Positions 15,794 through 24,744 of a stretch of DNA of 45,308 bases are shown in pieces. The stretch's first letter is position 1. The number at the start of each line of letters is the position of its first letter. This DNA comes from Planctomycetaceae bacterium. Its GTDB lineage: Bacteria > Planctomycetota > Planctomycetia > Pirellulales > Pirellulaceae. Under the pieces are notes generated by a model. It had not been told where the DNA came from. It saw only the letters and a list, made by a program, of their open reading frames with translations, and made no database searches. The stretch is taken from assembly GCA_002724245.1 (NCBI GenBank), contig PBOG01000094.1:5396-50703 (forward strand), written 5' to 3'. Made by a program: the position numbers and the translations under genes.

Positions 15794-18340
15794 TTACTGC
15801 GATGTTGTTCCGCGGACGTCCAATCCAATGGATTGGACTTGCCAGATTGTTTGTTCATCGAGATTTCCGTCCGGCGCGGCTACCTCGGGCAACATTTGGA
15901 TGCCAATCGTCAGGCCCCCGGAAGAATCGGGTACCCAGGATCCATCGGCGGCCACCTCAAAACTGTATTGCCCCGTTCCAGATTGGGTGGCGATTGGAAT
16001 TACTTTTTCACCAGCCACTTGAGATACCTTGATTTGCCACCCAGGGGCCTTGATGTCGAGTTTTAGAGTACCGCTGACCTGGCTGAGAGGCAGTACCTGG
16101 TCGGGTAATTGAAATCGGAGCCAGGTGCTTGATTCCAAGGAGGACTCGAGCCAGGGTCCACTTGCTCGAAACAACGAGCTGATACCTGTTCGTCCGGGTC
16201 CAGCTACCGACCGGCAGATTGAGAACGCAGAGGGTACCGTGACCTTGGTTCCAGGAGGTGTCGGGGTCCAGAGGATGGGCACCAGCAGCAAGGCTTCACC
16301 CGTTCGCTCGACTTCCGGGCCAAACGTAAAGCCAGTCAGGTAGGGATTAGTCCAGCCGATCCAGTACGGTTGACGAGGGAAAGTCCCGCTATTCTGTTCA
16401 AACAAGTGTTGATAGATTGCCTTGCGGCGATTCATGGCGTCGGTGACCAGTTCTGCGCGGGTAAACGTGTTGGGAGGCAGTAAATCTGCAGGTCCGGACA
16501 CCCAGGTGCCGTCTTCCTGGATCCGCATGGTCAACCGGTTTCCGCCAGGTAGTGCCAGCAACCAGTCTTTGATCTCGGAGGCAGCTTTTCCCGTAAGCTG
16601 GCCAAGCACTCCGTCGGGGCCAAATGACGCTCGGAATTCTACGCTCTGCGCCGTTGACACCGAGGCCTGGAATTCTGCCGTGCGAATACCCTGTGGCAGC
16701 GTCACATTCTCCCAGTGCCAGGTGTTAAGGCCGGTCCACACCATACGACGGGTTTGTTGCTGGTCGTCCAGGTCGGGAATAAAGGTGCCTCCGTTGGTAC
16801 TTCCCAATTGCGCCGTCGACGAATCGGGGTTGTAGATCGCCAGCAAGCCGCTTACAGCCAATTCGCTGGTACCGGCTGTCGCTTCGACAATCTGGGCCAT
16901 TGCCACTGTAGGTTGAACTCCCTGTTTATGCTGTCGCCCCAACTGCAAAAGTACCACGGTTGCTGCCAACGCAAACACGGGGCCGAGCCAAACCAGCTGT
17001 TCCAGTTTTCCGGATCTCCAGAGCATGAATCCGCTTATCGGGAGACTCAGACAAAACAGCCCCAGGACGAGTACCACCAGACTTTTTTGAACGATGCGAT
17101 AACCGATTTGATCGACCAGGAAGGGCTTCAGATTTGCCGCGTCCACAAGCGATTTTCGCGGTACATCCATGAACTCTTCGGCGAGTTGCCGTAGTGGTAG
17201 TCCGGCGTGGTGGTTGGGATTCAGTTCGGACCGTGCGTTTTCTGCCTGGGGACCTGCGCCGGCGACGATCCAAGCTTCGCTGGCTACGGTTGTAAACAAG
17301 ACTTTGCCTTTTCCTGCGGAGACCAGGAGCGAAGCAGGCCAGCCATTCAACGTTTGATCGACGCGACCGGAGGAAGCTAAGATGCGAACAAACGGGAGAG
17401 GTTTTTCAAAGTATCTGGGGTGTTGCCAGGTTTGTTCCGTGGAAGTGTTATGGATCGCGATTCTGGCAACGTTCACTCTGTCGACAATCTCGAAATCAAA
17501 GGCCTCCCCCAGAAGCAGCGAAACGCTACGTTCGTCTACCCGGTCGAGCATCACCCACAATAGTCCGCCTCGGTGTACCCAGCGGCGAACCGCCATTGCG
17601 GCTGCCACATCTTCAGACAACCGATTATTGCAGATCACCAGTCGGTCGAGACCGTCCAGTCCTTCTTCGAATGCGGGCAAGAAAGCGTCTGAGATTTGTT
17701 GTACGCGGCGTGTGGGGTTTGCGGATTGGCCTTCCAGGAAATTATGCATTGCCACAGCGCCTTCGTAGGCGTAATCAAACTCGCTATCATCGCTCAGTTT
17801 GCTCTTCAAACTGTCTTTTGAAGGTCCCGTCGCGGCGTCTGTTATCTGGTGTTCGATAATGCCAGTAACCCGTGTTTCTCTGCCAAACTCAAGACGATCC
17901 GAATAGAGTTGTTTCCCTGCCGGAGTGGGCAGCAGCTTTTCGTCTCCAGCCGATACATCAAACACCATTCCCTTGATAGGAATCGTTGTCGTGTTACTGG
18001 TTCCACTGCGCCCGGTGGCGTATGTGGCAGGGAGTTTTACTGGGCACCATCCCCGCCGACGAGCCATTGCGGGTATCCAGAATTCCCTGGCGAATTGGAG
18101 ATTGGCGTTGTCTTCAAAGTAGACAGACGATTTCAGTGTGCGAGGTTGACTGTCTCGGTTACTGAGCGTGACGCCGACCATGCCCCATGTATCCGCCCAG
18201 TAGCGGAACGTGCCTGCGGGCATCCCTAGTTTTACCAGGGGCGTGTTCGTGTTTTCTTCTTGCTGAGCAAGCACTGGCAACACGTGAAGACAACAGATGA
18301 CGCAAATCAGAGCAGACAACTGAGCACAACGTCGCGGCAT
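15794..18340 (-). CDS. Large exported protein with central membrane helices
   Basis: From the ATG at 18340 the product has 848 residues and begins with a good signal peptide (AQLSALICVICCLHVLPVLA). That start is preceded by AGG about 8 bases upstream; the longer frame to 18505 adds unrelated sequence. Residues up to about 420 are periplasmic-looking, with a segment resembling a glutamine-amidotransferase/DUF4350-type fold (GLDRLVICNNRL, then RRWVHRGGLLWVML). Two close transmembrane helices follow at about 435-490 (LVVLVLGLFCLSLPISGFML and VWLGPVFALAATVVLLQL), then a long second external domain. No catalytic residues are recognisable. Such proteins often accompany ABC-2 exporters, and the ATPase gene lies directly downstream, so a joint envelope function is likely but unproven. 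Confidence 0.72.
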   Translation of the reverse strand: MPRRCAQLSALICVICCLHVLPVLAQQEENTNTPLVKLGMPAGTFRYWADTWGMVGVTLSNRDSQPRTLKSSVYFEDNANLQFAREFWIPAMARRRGWCPVKLPATYATGRSGTSNTTTIPIKGMVFDVSAGDEKLLPTPAGKQLYSDRLEFGRETRVTGIIEHQITDAATGPSKDSLKSKLSDDSEFDYAYEGAVAMHNFLEGQSANPTRRVQQISDAFLPAFEEGLDGLDRLVICNNRLSEDVAAAMAVRRWVHRGGLLWVMLDRVDERSVSLLLGEAFDFEIVDRVNVARIAIHNTSTEQTWQHPRYFEKPLPFVRILASSGRVDQTLNGWPASLLVSAGKGKVLFTTVASEAWIVAGAGPQAENARSELNPNHHAGLPLRQLAEEFMDVPRKSLVDAANLKPFLVDQIGYRIVQKSLVVLVLGLFCLSLPISGFMLWRSGKLEQLVWLGPVFALAATVVLLQLGRQHKQGVQPTVAMAQIVEATAGTSELAVSGLLAIYNPDSSTAQLGSTNGGTFIPDLDDQQQTRRMVWTGLNTWHWENVTLPQGIRTAEFQASVSTAQSVEFRASFGPDGVLGQLTGKAASEIKDWLLALPGGNRLTMRIQEDGTWVSGPADLLPPNTFTRAELVTDAMNRRKAIYQHLFEQNSGTFPRQPYWIGWTNPYLTGFTFGPEVERTGEALLLVPILWTPTPPGTKVTVPSAFSICRSVAGPGRTGISSLFRASGPWLESSLESSTWLRFQLPDQVLPLSQVSGTLKLDIKAPGWQIKVSQVAGEKVIPIATQSGTGQYSFEVAADGSWVPDSSGGLTIGIQMLPEVAAPDGNLDEQTIWQVQSIGLDVRGTTSQ

Positions 18341-18583
18341 GAATACCTCGGCGGGCAAGAGTAAAGACGCCAGCAGCAAAGGATGTGTTTTCGGTACTCG
18401 GACTGGATGTAAATCGGTCCAACATCTATTAGCCATGAACCGTACCTGAAATGCAATCCCCGATCGGGTGAAATTTCGATTTGTGAGTGTGGAACGGGAA
18501 GTCATTCCAACTCACTGGACGGCCCTGGGCCTGCTCGCTAGAAAGACAGCAGATATGCAACATTTGTACAGAAAGATGCAGCT

Positions 18584-19246
18584 ATGGGACGCCGAACTCT
18601 GCGTCGAATCGATCCACGCATCGACTTGCGGGAATATCTTTATGCGTTGGAACAGTTCTCTGTGCCACACGACATGACTTCGCTATTCGACCGTCTGGCA
18701 CCTTTGGAAATCGAGGTCGGCAGTGGCAAAGGATTGTTCTTGGACAATGCATCTGCGGAGTTTCCCGATCACAACTATCTCGGCATTGAGGTAGCCCGCC
18801 GGTACGCCCGGTATACCGCTGCCCGTCTGGCCCGGGGGCAGCGGACCAATGCCCGGGTGTTAGAGGGCGACGCCGAGCAGCTGTTCGACCAGTTTCTGGA
18901 ATCGGATCAAGTGCACGCGGTGCATGTCTATTTTCCTGATCCCTGGTGGAAAAAACGGCACCACAAGCGGCGGGTTATGAACGACCGGTTTCTGCGCAAC
19001 GTACAGCGGGTGCTGGCACCCGCCGGTCGGCTTCATTTTTGGACGGATGTTCAGGATTACTATGAGCGCACACTCGAGCGGATTGCGGCAGTCACATCGC
19101 TGCAGGGACCGGAGCAAGTGTGTGAGCATCCGGTAACACATGATCTCGATTACCGCACCCATTTTGAACGACGGACCCGCTTGCAGAATTTGCCGGTTTA
19201 CCGCGCGGAATTTGTTGCACCTGGAACAGTTGCCACACGTGTCTGA
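18584..19246 (+). CDS. trmB: tRNA (guanine-N7-)-methyltransferase
   Basis: The 220-residue protein is TrmB, which methylates N7 of guanosine 46 in the variable loop of tRNAs using S-adenosylmethionine. Visible family features are the SAM-binding loop EIEVGSGKGLFL, the NYLGIEVARRYARY strand-helix, and the hallmark YFPDPWWKKRHHKRR with the catalytic Asp. The family's C-terminal T-x-x-E motif corresponds to the DLDYRTHFERR region. Its length is normal for bacterial TrmB. Its stop codon directly abuts the stop of the convergent purF gene within one TGATCA hexamer, so there is no room for a terminator between the genes. Confidence 0.95.
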   Translation: MGRRTLRRIDPRIDLREYLYALEQFSVPHDMTSLFDRLAPLEIEVGSGKGLFLDNASAEFPDHNYLGIEVARRYARYTAARLARGQRTNARVLEGDAEQLFDQFLESDQVHAVHVYFPDPWWKKRHHKRRVMNDRFLRNVQRVLAPAGRLHFWTDVQDYYERTLERIAAVTSLQGPEQVCEHPVTHDLDYRTHFERRTRLQNLPVYRAEFVAPGTVATRV

Positions 19247-20848
19247 TCAGCGCGCCGAGCCGGTCACTGGCAGTGGTTCATAGGTTCTCTGCCCTGTGTC
19301 AGATTGCCCGGATTGTTCCAATGCAATCTTGAATAGGCGCTGGCCGAATTCGGTCGGATATTCACCGGTGATGCACGCCTGACAAAGATCTTCGCGGTCG
19401 TAGCCAATTGCCCGGGCGATCGCCGGCACGGGCAGATACTGAAGCGAATCGGCGCCCAGGGCATCCGCCATTTCTTGTTGTACTTCCTGAGTCAAATTGC
19501 CTCCTTTGAGGAAACCGGGTGCGAACAGTTCGTCGACTGTCGACATGTCGATTCCATAAAAACAGGGAGCAATGATCGGTGGGCAGGCGACGCGCACATG
19601 AATTTCTTTGACCTGGCCGATTTCTCGAATTCGACCCAGTAGGGCTTTCATGGTGGTCGAGCGGACGATTGAGTCTTCGACCAGGAAAATCCGTTTTCCA
19701 GCGAGTACTTCTGGGAGCGGTGTGTACTTCGCTTTGGCTTTGTTCCGACGACTACTGCCGCCTTCGATAAAGGTGCGGCCACTATATCGGTTGCGAATCA
19801 ATCCTTCCCGTGATGGTACACCCAGTTCAAAGGCCATGGAGTCCGCAGCCGCTTTACTGGTATCGGGAACCGGGACCACAATCGTGTCCGAGTCAATGGT
19901 GACTTGGCCGGACTTTTTTTCCATCTGGGCGAGTTCTACGCCCAGCGCGGTTCTGGACAGATAGACACTTTGCTGATCGAGCGTGCTGGCGACATTCGCA
20001 AAGTAGATCCATTCAAAGAAACAATGCGCTCTGCGACCGCTACTGGCAAATCGCTCCAAGCGGAATTCTCCATTGCTTATGGTTACCGCACAGCCTGGCT
20101 CGAGCGAATGGATATTCTCCGCTTGAAAACCCAGATTCAGGAGCGCCACACTTTCACTGGCGGCGGCAAACAGAGGTCCTTCCTTTGCGTAGCAGAGCGG
20201 TTTGATTCCCAGCGGATCGCGAGCGACGAGCATGTCACCACGTGAGTTCAACAGTACGAGGCTATAGGCGCCGTCAAACCTCTGGCTGATATTGTGCATC
20301 AACTCGATCAGCTGCGGCTCGCGATCGCCCGAGACCTCGCGGCTGATCTCGTGCATGATGATCTCGGTGTCCGTTTCCCGAGCGAGGTGATGGTCATTGT
20401 CACTCAATAATCGTTCGCGCAATTCGCGGAAATTTGCCAGTTGACCATTGAAAGCAAAGCTGAACCACTTGCGTCGCTGAAGGTGGTGTCGCTCAAAAGG
20501 TTGGGCGTAGCTGCGATCATCGAGACCACAGGTGGCATAACGCACATGACCAATCGCTGCCCTGCCAGCATATTCTTGCATCAGTTCCTGTGCAGCGCGT
20601 CGGTGTGAGAGGCGAAAGACCTCGCTGACCGTGCCAATTTCCTTGTGCGTGTCGATCAGCTGGTCGCGGGTGGGGTCGAAAGACGTAATACCGGCGGAAA
20701 GCTGTCCACGATTTTGTATGTCCAGCAACATGCGCGGGATTAGTTGCGATGCCTGGTCGGCACCAAATCCTTCGCACAAAGGACTGACCTGGTCACTGGG
20801 AAGATGGTAGATCGCGGCTACGCCGCATTCATCGCGTAGTTCACTCAT
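19247..20848 (-). CDS. purF: Amidophosphoribosyltransferase (iron-sulfur type)
   Basis: This 533-residue enzyme makes 5-phosphoribosylamine from PRPP and glutamine, the first step of purine synthesis. The N-terminal nucleophile is Cys8 in [12 protein letters not shown]; the seven residues before it look like the short propeptide removed in the Bacillus-type enzyme. Glutaminase-domain motifs follow (GHVRYATCG, and [13 protein letters not shown]). The PRPP-binding motif is [13 protein letters not shown]. Cysteines placed as in the 4Fe-4S enzymes are visible in [25 protein letters not shown] and [14 protein letters not shown], so the protein probably carries the structural/regulatory cluster. 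No other pur gene is adjacent. It is divergent from proB across a 593-base region. Confidence 0.96.
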   Translation of the reverse strand: MSELRDECGVAAIYHLPSDQVSPLCEGFGADQASQLIPRMLLDIQNRGQLSAGITSFDPTRDQLIDTHKEIGTVSEVFRLSHRRAAQELMQEYAGRAAIGHVRYATCGLDDRSYAQPFERHHLQRRKWFSFAFNGQLANFRELRERLLSDNDHHLARETDTEIIMHEISREVSGDREPQLIELMHNISQRFDGAYSLVLLNSRGDMLVARDPLGIKPLCYAKEGPLFAAASESVALLNLGFQAENIHSLEPGCAVTISNGEFRLERFASSGRRAHCFFEWIYFANVASTLDQQSVYLSRTALGVELAQMEKKSGQVTIDSDTIVVPVPDTSKAAADSMAFELGVPSREGLIRNRYSGRTFIEGGSSRRNKAKAKYTPLPEVLAGKRIFLVEDSIVRSTTMKALLGRIREIGQVKEIHVRVACPPIIAPCFYGIDMSTVDELFAPGFLKGGNLTQEVQQEMADALGADSLQYLPVPAIARAIGYDREDLCQACITGEYPTEFGQRLFKIALEQSGQSDTGQRTYEPLPVTGSAR

Positions 20849-21441
20849 TACGGCAGGCGGGGGCCTTTCTCACACCATGATTCGCGTTTACCAATCGGCC
20901 ACACTCTCTTGATGTAATCGGGTAGAGAGCGTAATCGGAAAGTGGTGCACGGCTGGGAATCGGACCTTCCGGCAGTTGCGACCCTATCAGGTCGTTCACC
21001 GGAATGAGCTTTAGCACGATCATTCTATCGATGCCGATTGATTTCTCAAGCGATGCAAATGGAGTCTGCGTCACACTGGCTGGCAGAGGGTTGGTGTCGA
21101 ACGGTCTAAATCCTCGCGGATCCTGACTGACGTGCGGAGTATTGCGATTGTTTTCTGGCGGTGGAGTGACGGAGGTCCTGTGCGGGTTGCGTGATTGCCA
21201 ATCTTGTGTGGACGCGGATTAGCAGCTAAGTTCGATGACTGCAGAATGGGTAGGCTGATTCACGTGGAGGATTGTCACAACAGCTCTCAAACCGCGCTCT
21301 GGGCCGCGTCGAGTCAGCCCAGCTTGTGCGGCCATGGTCTCCGCGGGTGGCGTGTCTGGCGAAGTCCCTGGTAGCGTCTGTGTTTCGGTGTCCGGGGCCG
21401 GTAAAGCCACCGGACGCTTTTGTTCCAGGGATTGCAATCTG
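20849..21441. other. Divergent intergenic region purF/proB
   Basis: This 593-base region holds the leaders of purF (minus) and proB (plus). No protein family or known structured RNA was recognised. A minus-strand frame of 77 codons (20841-21074, GTG start) overlaps the purF start by 8 bases but lacks a ribosome binding site and family resemblance. The purF side contains GTAATCGG twice (20914-20921 and 20931-20938) plus a related CCAATCGG at 20891-20898, with a CTCTCT/AGAGAG inverted repeat at 20904-20929. The proB side contains a hairpin, listed separately. Confidence 0.5.
21388..21421 (+). terminator. proB: Possible terminator or attenuator hairpin in the proB leader
   Basis: GTGTCCGG (21388-21395) can pair with CCGGACGC (21410-21417) to give an 8-bp stem with one G-U pair, directly followed by TTTT. 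It ends about 20 bases before the proB start. The T-run is short, so it may be a weak terminator or attenuator, or a structure that affects ribosome access. Confidence 0.35.
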
Positions 21442-22584
21442 ATGACGGACTTGTTGCGACAGGAGATCTCGGCAACAGGCACTTTGGTGGTCAAGGTCGG
21501 TACGCGTGTTGTGTCTCGGGATTGCGGCACACTGAATCACGAACGCATTGCCCAGCTGGCACAAGAGCTCAACGCGATTTGTGAGACCGGCCGCCGGGTC
21601 GTGTTGGTGAGTTCGGGAGCGGTGGCAGCTGGCATGAGCCAGCTGGGTTTCAAGCAACGCCCAGCCGGCCTGGCGCAACTACAGGCGGCGGCTGCAGTAG
21701 GGCAAGCTAGTTTAATTGAGGCCTACGATCGAACATTGCGTGAACATGGCCGACATGCCGCACAGGTGTTGTTGACCGGTGATGACTTGAACGATCGAGG
21801 CCGGTATCTCAATGTTCGCAACACACTGTTGTCGCTATTGGAATGGGGCGTGATTCCCATCATCAACGAAAATGACACCGTAGCTGTCGATGAGCTGATG
21901 GTAACATTTGGTGATAATGATCGTTTGGCCGCACTTGTTACCAATTTGTTGCAGGATGCACTGCTGGTGATCTTGTCGGATGTCGAAGGTTTATACGATA
22001 CGGACCCCCAAGGGGCTGAACTGCACGCAATTACGACGGTCCATGAAGTCAATGACTCCATCATGGCACTTGTCGATGACCATGATGGAGGGCCAGGTAC
22101 GGGGGGCATGTCTAGTAAGCTGGAAGCCGCCCGTCTGGTGTCGACGGCCGGAGAAAACGTCATCATTGCCAGTGGCCACAGACCGGGTGTGCTGGCGGAT
22201 ATCGTAGCCGGCAAGCAAGTCGGTACTCTCATTTTGGCGCAAGGCAAGTCGATTAGTTCCCGCAAACGTTGGATCGGACTTTCGGCGCAAACACGTGGGA
22301 GCATCTTCCTGGATGATGGTGCGTGTCGGGCGTTGACTGAGGAAGGCCGAAGTTTATTGGCGATTGGGATCGTTAATGCGGAGGGTGACTTTGGCAAAGG
22401 TGACGTGGTTTCTCTGCGCACCAGCCCAGGTATCGAGTTGGCACGGGGATTAAGCAACTATCCGATCGACGAAATTCGTATGATTCAAGGGTTGCGTTCG
22501 GAGGCGATTCTCCAGCGGTTGGGCTATCGGTCGTATGAAGAGGTGATCCACCGTGACAACCTGGTGATCTTGCGGCGCGGTTGA
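21442..22584 (+). CDS. proB: Glutamate 5-kinase with PUA domain
   Basis: From the ATG at 21442 the protein has 380 residues, the usual length of ProB with a PUA domain. It phosphorylates glutamate to glutamyl 5-phosphate, the first and usually proline-inhibited step of proline synthesis. The amino-acid-kinase domain shows VVKVGTRVV, LVSSGAVAAGM, the RYLNVRNTL segment, IIPIINENDTVAVDE-like glutamate/phosphate binding, and FGDNDRLAALV. The GTGGMSSKLEAAR loop and the C-terminal PUA domain (about 275-370, including EGDFGKGDVVSLR) follow. The longer frame from 21334 adds residues unlike the family, so the downstream ATG is preferred; AGGG lies upstream. proA is not adjacent in this window. Confidence 0.95.
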   Translation: MTDLLRQEISATGTLVVKVGTRVVSRDCGTLNHERIAQLAQELNAICETGRRVVLVSSGAVAAGMSQLGFKQRPAGLAQLQAAAAVGQASLIEAYDRTLREHGRHAAQVLLTGDDLNDRGRYLNVRNTLLSLLEWGVIPIINENDTVAVDELMVTFGDNDRLAALVTNLLQDALLVILSDVEGLYDTDPQGAELHAITTVHEVNDSIMALVDDHDGGPGTGGMSSKLEAARLVSTAGENVIIASGHRPGVLADIVAGKQVGTLILAQGKSISSRKRWIGLSAQTRGSIFLDDGACRALTEEGRSLLAIGIVNAEGDFGKGDVVSLRTSPGIELARGLSNYPIDEIRMIQGLRSEAILQRLGYRSYEEVIHRDNLVILRRG

Positions 22585-22793
22585 GTACTCTCGGGAATCT
22601 GATTTCGGCGGATACGGTCCGCGTCCCCAGTGGCAACGTCTGCGCGGAAATCTGCAAGCGTTGAGGTACTAGTCTTTATGCCACCAACGGCACGCTTCCG
22701 AACGAACTGAGAGCCGAACCAGGTGTTCCCGGAAGAAGTGCTCGGCATGTCCCGGCGTACTACTTTGTGACATCCGCCGTGCACCACGCACCG

Positions 22794-23849
22794 TTAACCT
22801 GTCAGTCGCAAGCAGCGTTCTTCGTAAGGCAGGACTTCTCCAACAATAGAACTCGCAACGGCGCCTCCCTCCTGTGCCCGGTTGACCAGTTCCTCGGCGC
22901 GATCTGCCGAGACGCTGATCAACAACCCGCCTGATGTTTGCGCGTCAAACACAAATTCGAGAAGCTGTGGATCTGGTGATCCGTCGATCTGGGTAATCGG
23001 TTCGACAAACGCCCGGTTGGTAGCGGTTGCCCGTGTTTTATACCCTTGTTCCGCGAGTGATTTTGCGCCTGCCAGGAGAGGCAGATCTGGCAAATGCAAC
23101 GCCACCGTGACATGACTTGCCTGCGCCATTTCACTGGCGTGGCCAGCCAAGCCGAAACCTGTGATGTCTGTCGCCGCATGTGCGTTTACTGCTTGGGCCG
23201 CCGCACTGGCAGCAGCGTTTAACATCGCCATACTTTGACTGGCGGCTGAGATGATGTCGTCCGGACATTTTTGTGCCTTGAAGGCTGTGGTCACAAATCC
23301 GGTTCCCAATGCCTTGGTCAGGACCAGTCGGTCACCGGGTTTCGCTTTCTGGTTGGTAAGTAGTTGGTCAGGATGGACAATCCCTGTGGCGGACAGTCCG
23401 TATTTGATTTCCGTATCACGCACAGTGTGTCCGCCGCTGATCACAGCTCCCGCAGCAGCGACACGTTCTGCACCACCGCGGAGAATTTCAGCCAGAATCT
23501 TCAAATCGAGCCGGTCGTCGGGAAACCCGACAATGTTGAGTGCGGTCTTGGGTTGAGCTCCCATGGCGAAGATATCGCTCAACGAATTGGCGGCAGCAAT
23601 CTGGCCAAAACAGAAGGGGTCATCGACCAAAGGTGGAAAAAAATCGAGCGACTGGACGATAAAAAGGTCGTCCCGCAATCGGTAAACTCCCGCATCACTA
23701 AAGTCTTCCGCGCCGATTACCAGATCCGGATCGTCAAACTTAGGTAGTCCCTGCACAACCTGTGCAGTCCCCTGTTGAGGCAACTTGCCTGCTCACCCTG
23801 CGCAGCTCGCATAATCGACGAGACGCTTCTTCTTGCCAAATAATCGCAT
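22794..23849 (-). CDS. selD: Selenide, water dikinase, predicted selenoprotein with in-frame TGA
   Basis: SelD makes selenophosphate from selenide and ATP for selenocysteine and selenouridine synthesis. The uninterrupted frame begins only at a TTG (23783) and lacks the catalytic N-terminus. Reading upstream through one TGA (23793-23795) gives an ATG at 23849 with AGAGGAAG about 7 bases before it. The new start reads MRLFGKKKRLVDYASCAG, then the TGA as residue 19, then AGKLPQQG. The TGA residue lies three positions before Lys22, exactly as catalytic Cys17 precedes Lys20 in E. coli SelD. The total is 351 residues, normal for SelD. Further motifs are GAEDFSDAGVYRL, SLDFFPPLVDDPFCFGQIAAAN, SGGHTVRDTEIKYGL and ATDITGFGLAGHA. 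A SECIS-like hairpin follows the TGA. A natural frameshift or error is the alternative, but the frame is unbroken on both sides. Confidence 0.9.
23751..23767 (-). promoter_or_regulatory. selD: Predicted bacterial SECIS hairpin in selD
   Basis: On the minus strand, CTGCACA, loop GGT, TGTGCAG form a perfect 7-bp hairpin inside the selD coding sequence. The loop begins 33 bases after the TGA. Bacterial SECIS elements are stem-loops just downstream of the UGA with a guanine early in an apical loop roughly 16-37 bases away, and they recruit SelB. The loop sequence GGU resembles that of the E. coli fdhF element. Confidence 0.7.
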
Positions 23850-23995
23850 CGTGTTCTTCCTCTGAGAATAGTGTCCCACCACACCCTTTGTATCGTCCAC
23901 TGGCTGTGGATGCCACACGGCGCAGGTCGAGACACTTCGTGGAGCCTGTTGAACGCGGCACGACACGGCCAGGGTTGCAGTAAGCCAGACGACTT

Positions 23996-24721
23996 CTAGT
24001 TGGGATCTTGATGCTGCCAGGTGACTTGTTCGCCGTGATGTGTAATCAGGAAGTGGATGCGGGGGGAAAGTTGGTGTCCGTTCAATCGCCGAACGGTGTC
24101 CAGGAGGCGTTGTTTGGGGTCGACGTCGCCGATTGGTGGCAGCGGATCGTAAACGCACTCTGGCCAGTGTTCTTCTTCAAAAGCGGACAGTAGGCGTTCC
24201 TGGTTGACCGCGGAAGTCCTGATCTTTTTGACCAGACCACGACCCAGCCAGAGTTCACGGTGATGCGAATCCCAGTATGGTTGCTCAATGCGTGGAGGCA
24301 TTACCTGGGAATCGGTATTACGCAGAGGGTCGCTGTGCTGTCGGTTGGTCATCCGCGTGGTCGGGTTACTGATTGCCAACAAACTGGCCATTTGTTCCCA
24401 ACGCCCCTGTTGTCGCATCGCTGCCACCGCGAATCGGGCACCTGACTCGGTGAGTTTCAGTTGGCGCTGAGCGCTCCGGTCATTCGTATGACATTCAAGA
24501 TCCCGGTTGCCACTAGCGGAAGCACGCTGCCCGGCCACATATCCACGACTTGCCAGCCAGTCCAGATAGGTAAAGGCAATCTGTCTGTTACGGTTTGCAG
24601 CGGTTTGCAGAAAATTCTCCTGCGGATCAGTCGTTGCGTTGAGCGAGGCTGGCAGGAAGTGATTCCAGAGGAGGACTTCCAGCAGCGCCAAGCAATCGTC
24701 GGTGGGGCGTCGTGAGCTCAT
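23996..24721 (-). CDS. Planctomycete conserved hypothetical protein
   Basis: This 241-residue protein has no recognised enzyme domain. Its C-terminal 80 residues (about 155-235) match a module that I recall as widespread in planctomycete hypothetical proteins: YWDSHHRELWLGRGLVKKIR, AVNQERLLSAFEEEHWPECV, DPLPPIGDVDPKQRLLDTVR, RLNGHQLSPRIHFLITHHGE. The module is small and basic and could bind nucleic acid, but its function is unknown. The N-terminal half has a helical segment with KLTESGARFAVAAM, similar to a winged-helix wing region. It lies 146 bases upstream of selD on the same strand and is divergent from the LEPR-XLL gene, so it may share a transcript with selD, though nothing ties it to selenium. 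Confidence 0.7.
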   Translation of the reverse strand: MSSRRPTDDCLALLEVLLWNHFLPASLNATTDPQENFLQTAANRNRQIAFTYLDWLASRGYVAGQRASASGNRDLECHTNDRSAQRQLKLTESGARFAVAAMRQQGRWEQMASLLAISNPTTRMTNRQHSDPLRNTDSQVMPPRIEQPYWDSHHRELWLGRGLVKKIRTSAVNQERLLSAFEEEHWPECVYDPLPPIGDVDPKQRLLDTVRRLNGHQLSPRIHFLITHHGEQVTWQHQDPN

Positions 24722-24744
24722 GACCGGTTCCTTGTGTGAGGTCG

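Noticed and set aside
20841-21074. A 77-codon minus-strand frame overlapping the purF start
   Set aside because: It begins with GTG without a ribosome binding site and has no family resemblance; it is more likely leader sequence.
22700-22760. A GGAA-containing hairpin resembling the small SRP RNA loop downstream of proB
   Set aside because: The conserved asymmetric internal-loop sequences on both sides of the SRP tetraloop are missing and the flanking stem does not pair well.
22585-22793. A possible tRNA-Sec gene next to selD
   Set aside because: No T-arm consensus or UCA anticodon stem-loop could be found on either strand of this gap.
23793-24158. A separate 121-codon gene ending at the TGA upstream of selD
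   Set aside because: Only its last 18 codons look like protein and they are the SelD N-terminus; the earlier part is the shadow of the hypothetical gene plus the intergenic gap.
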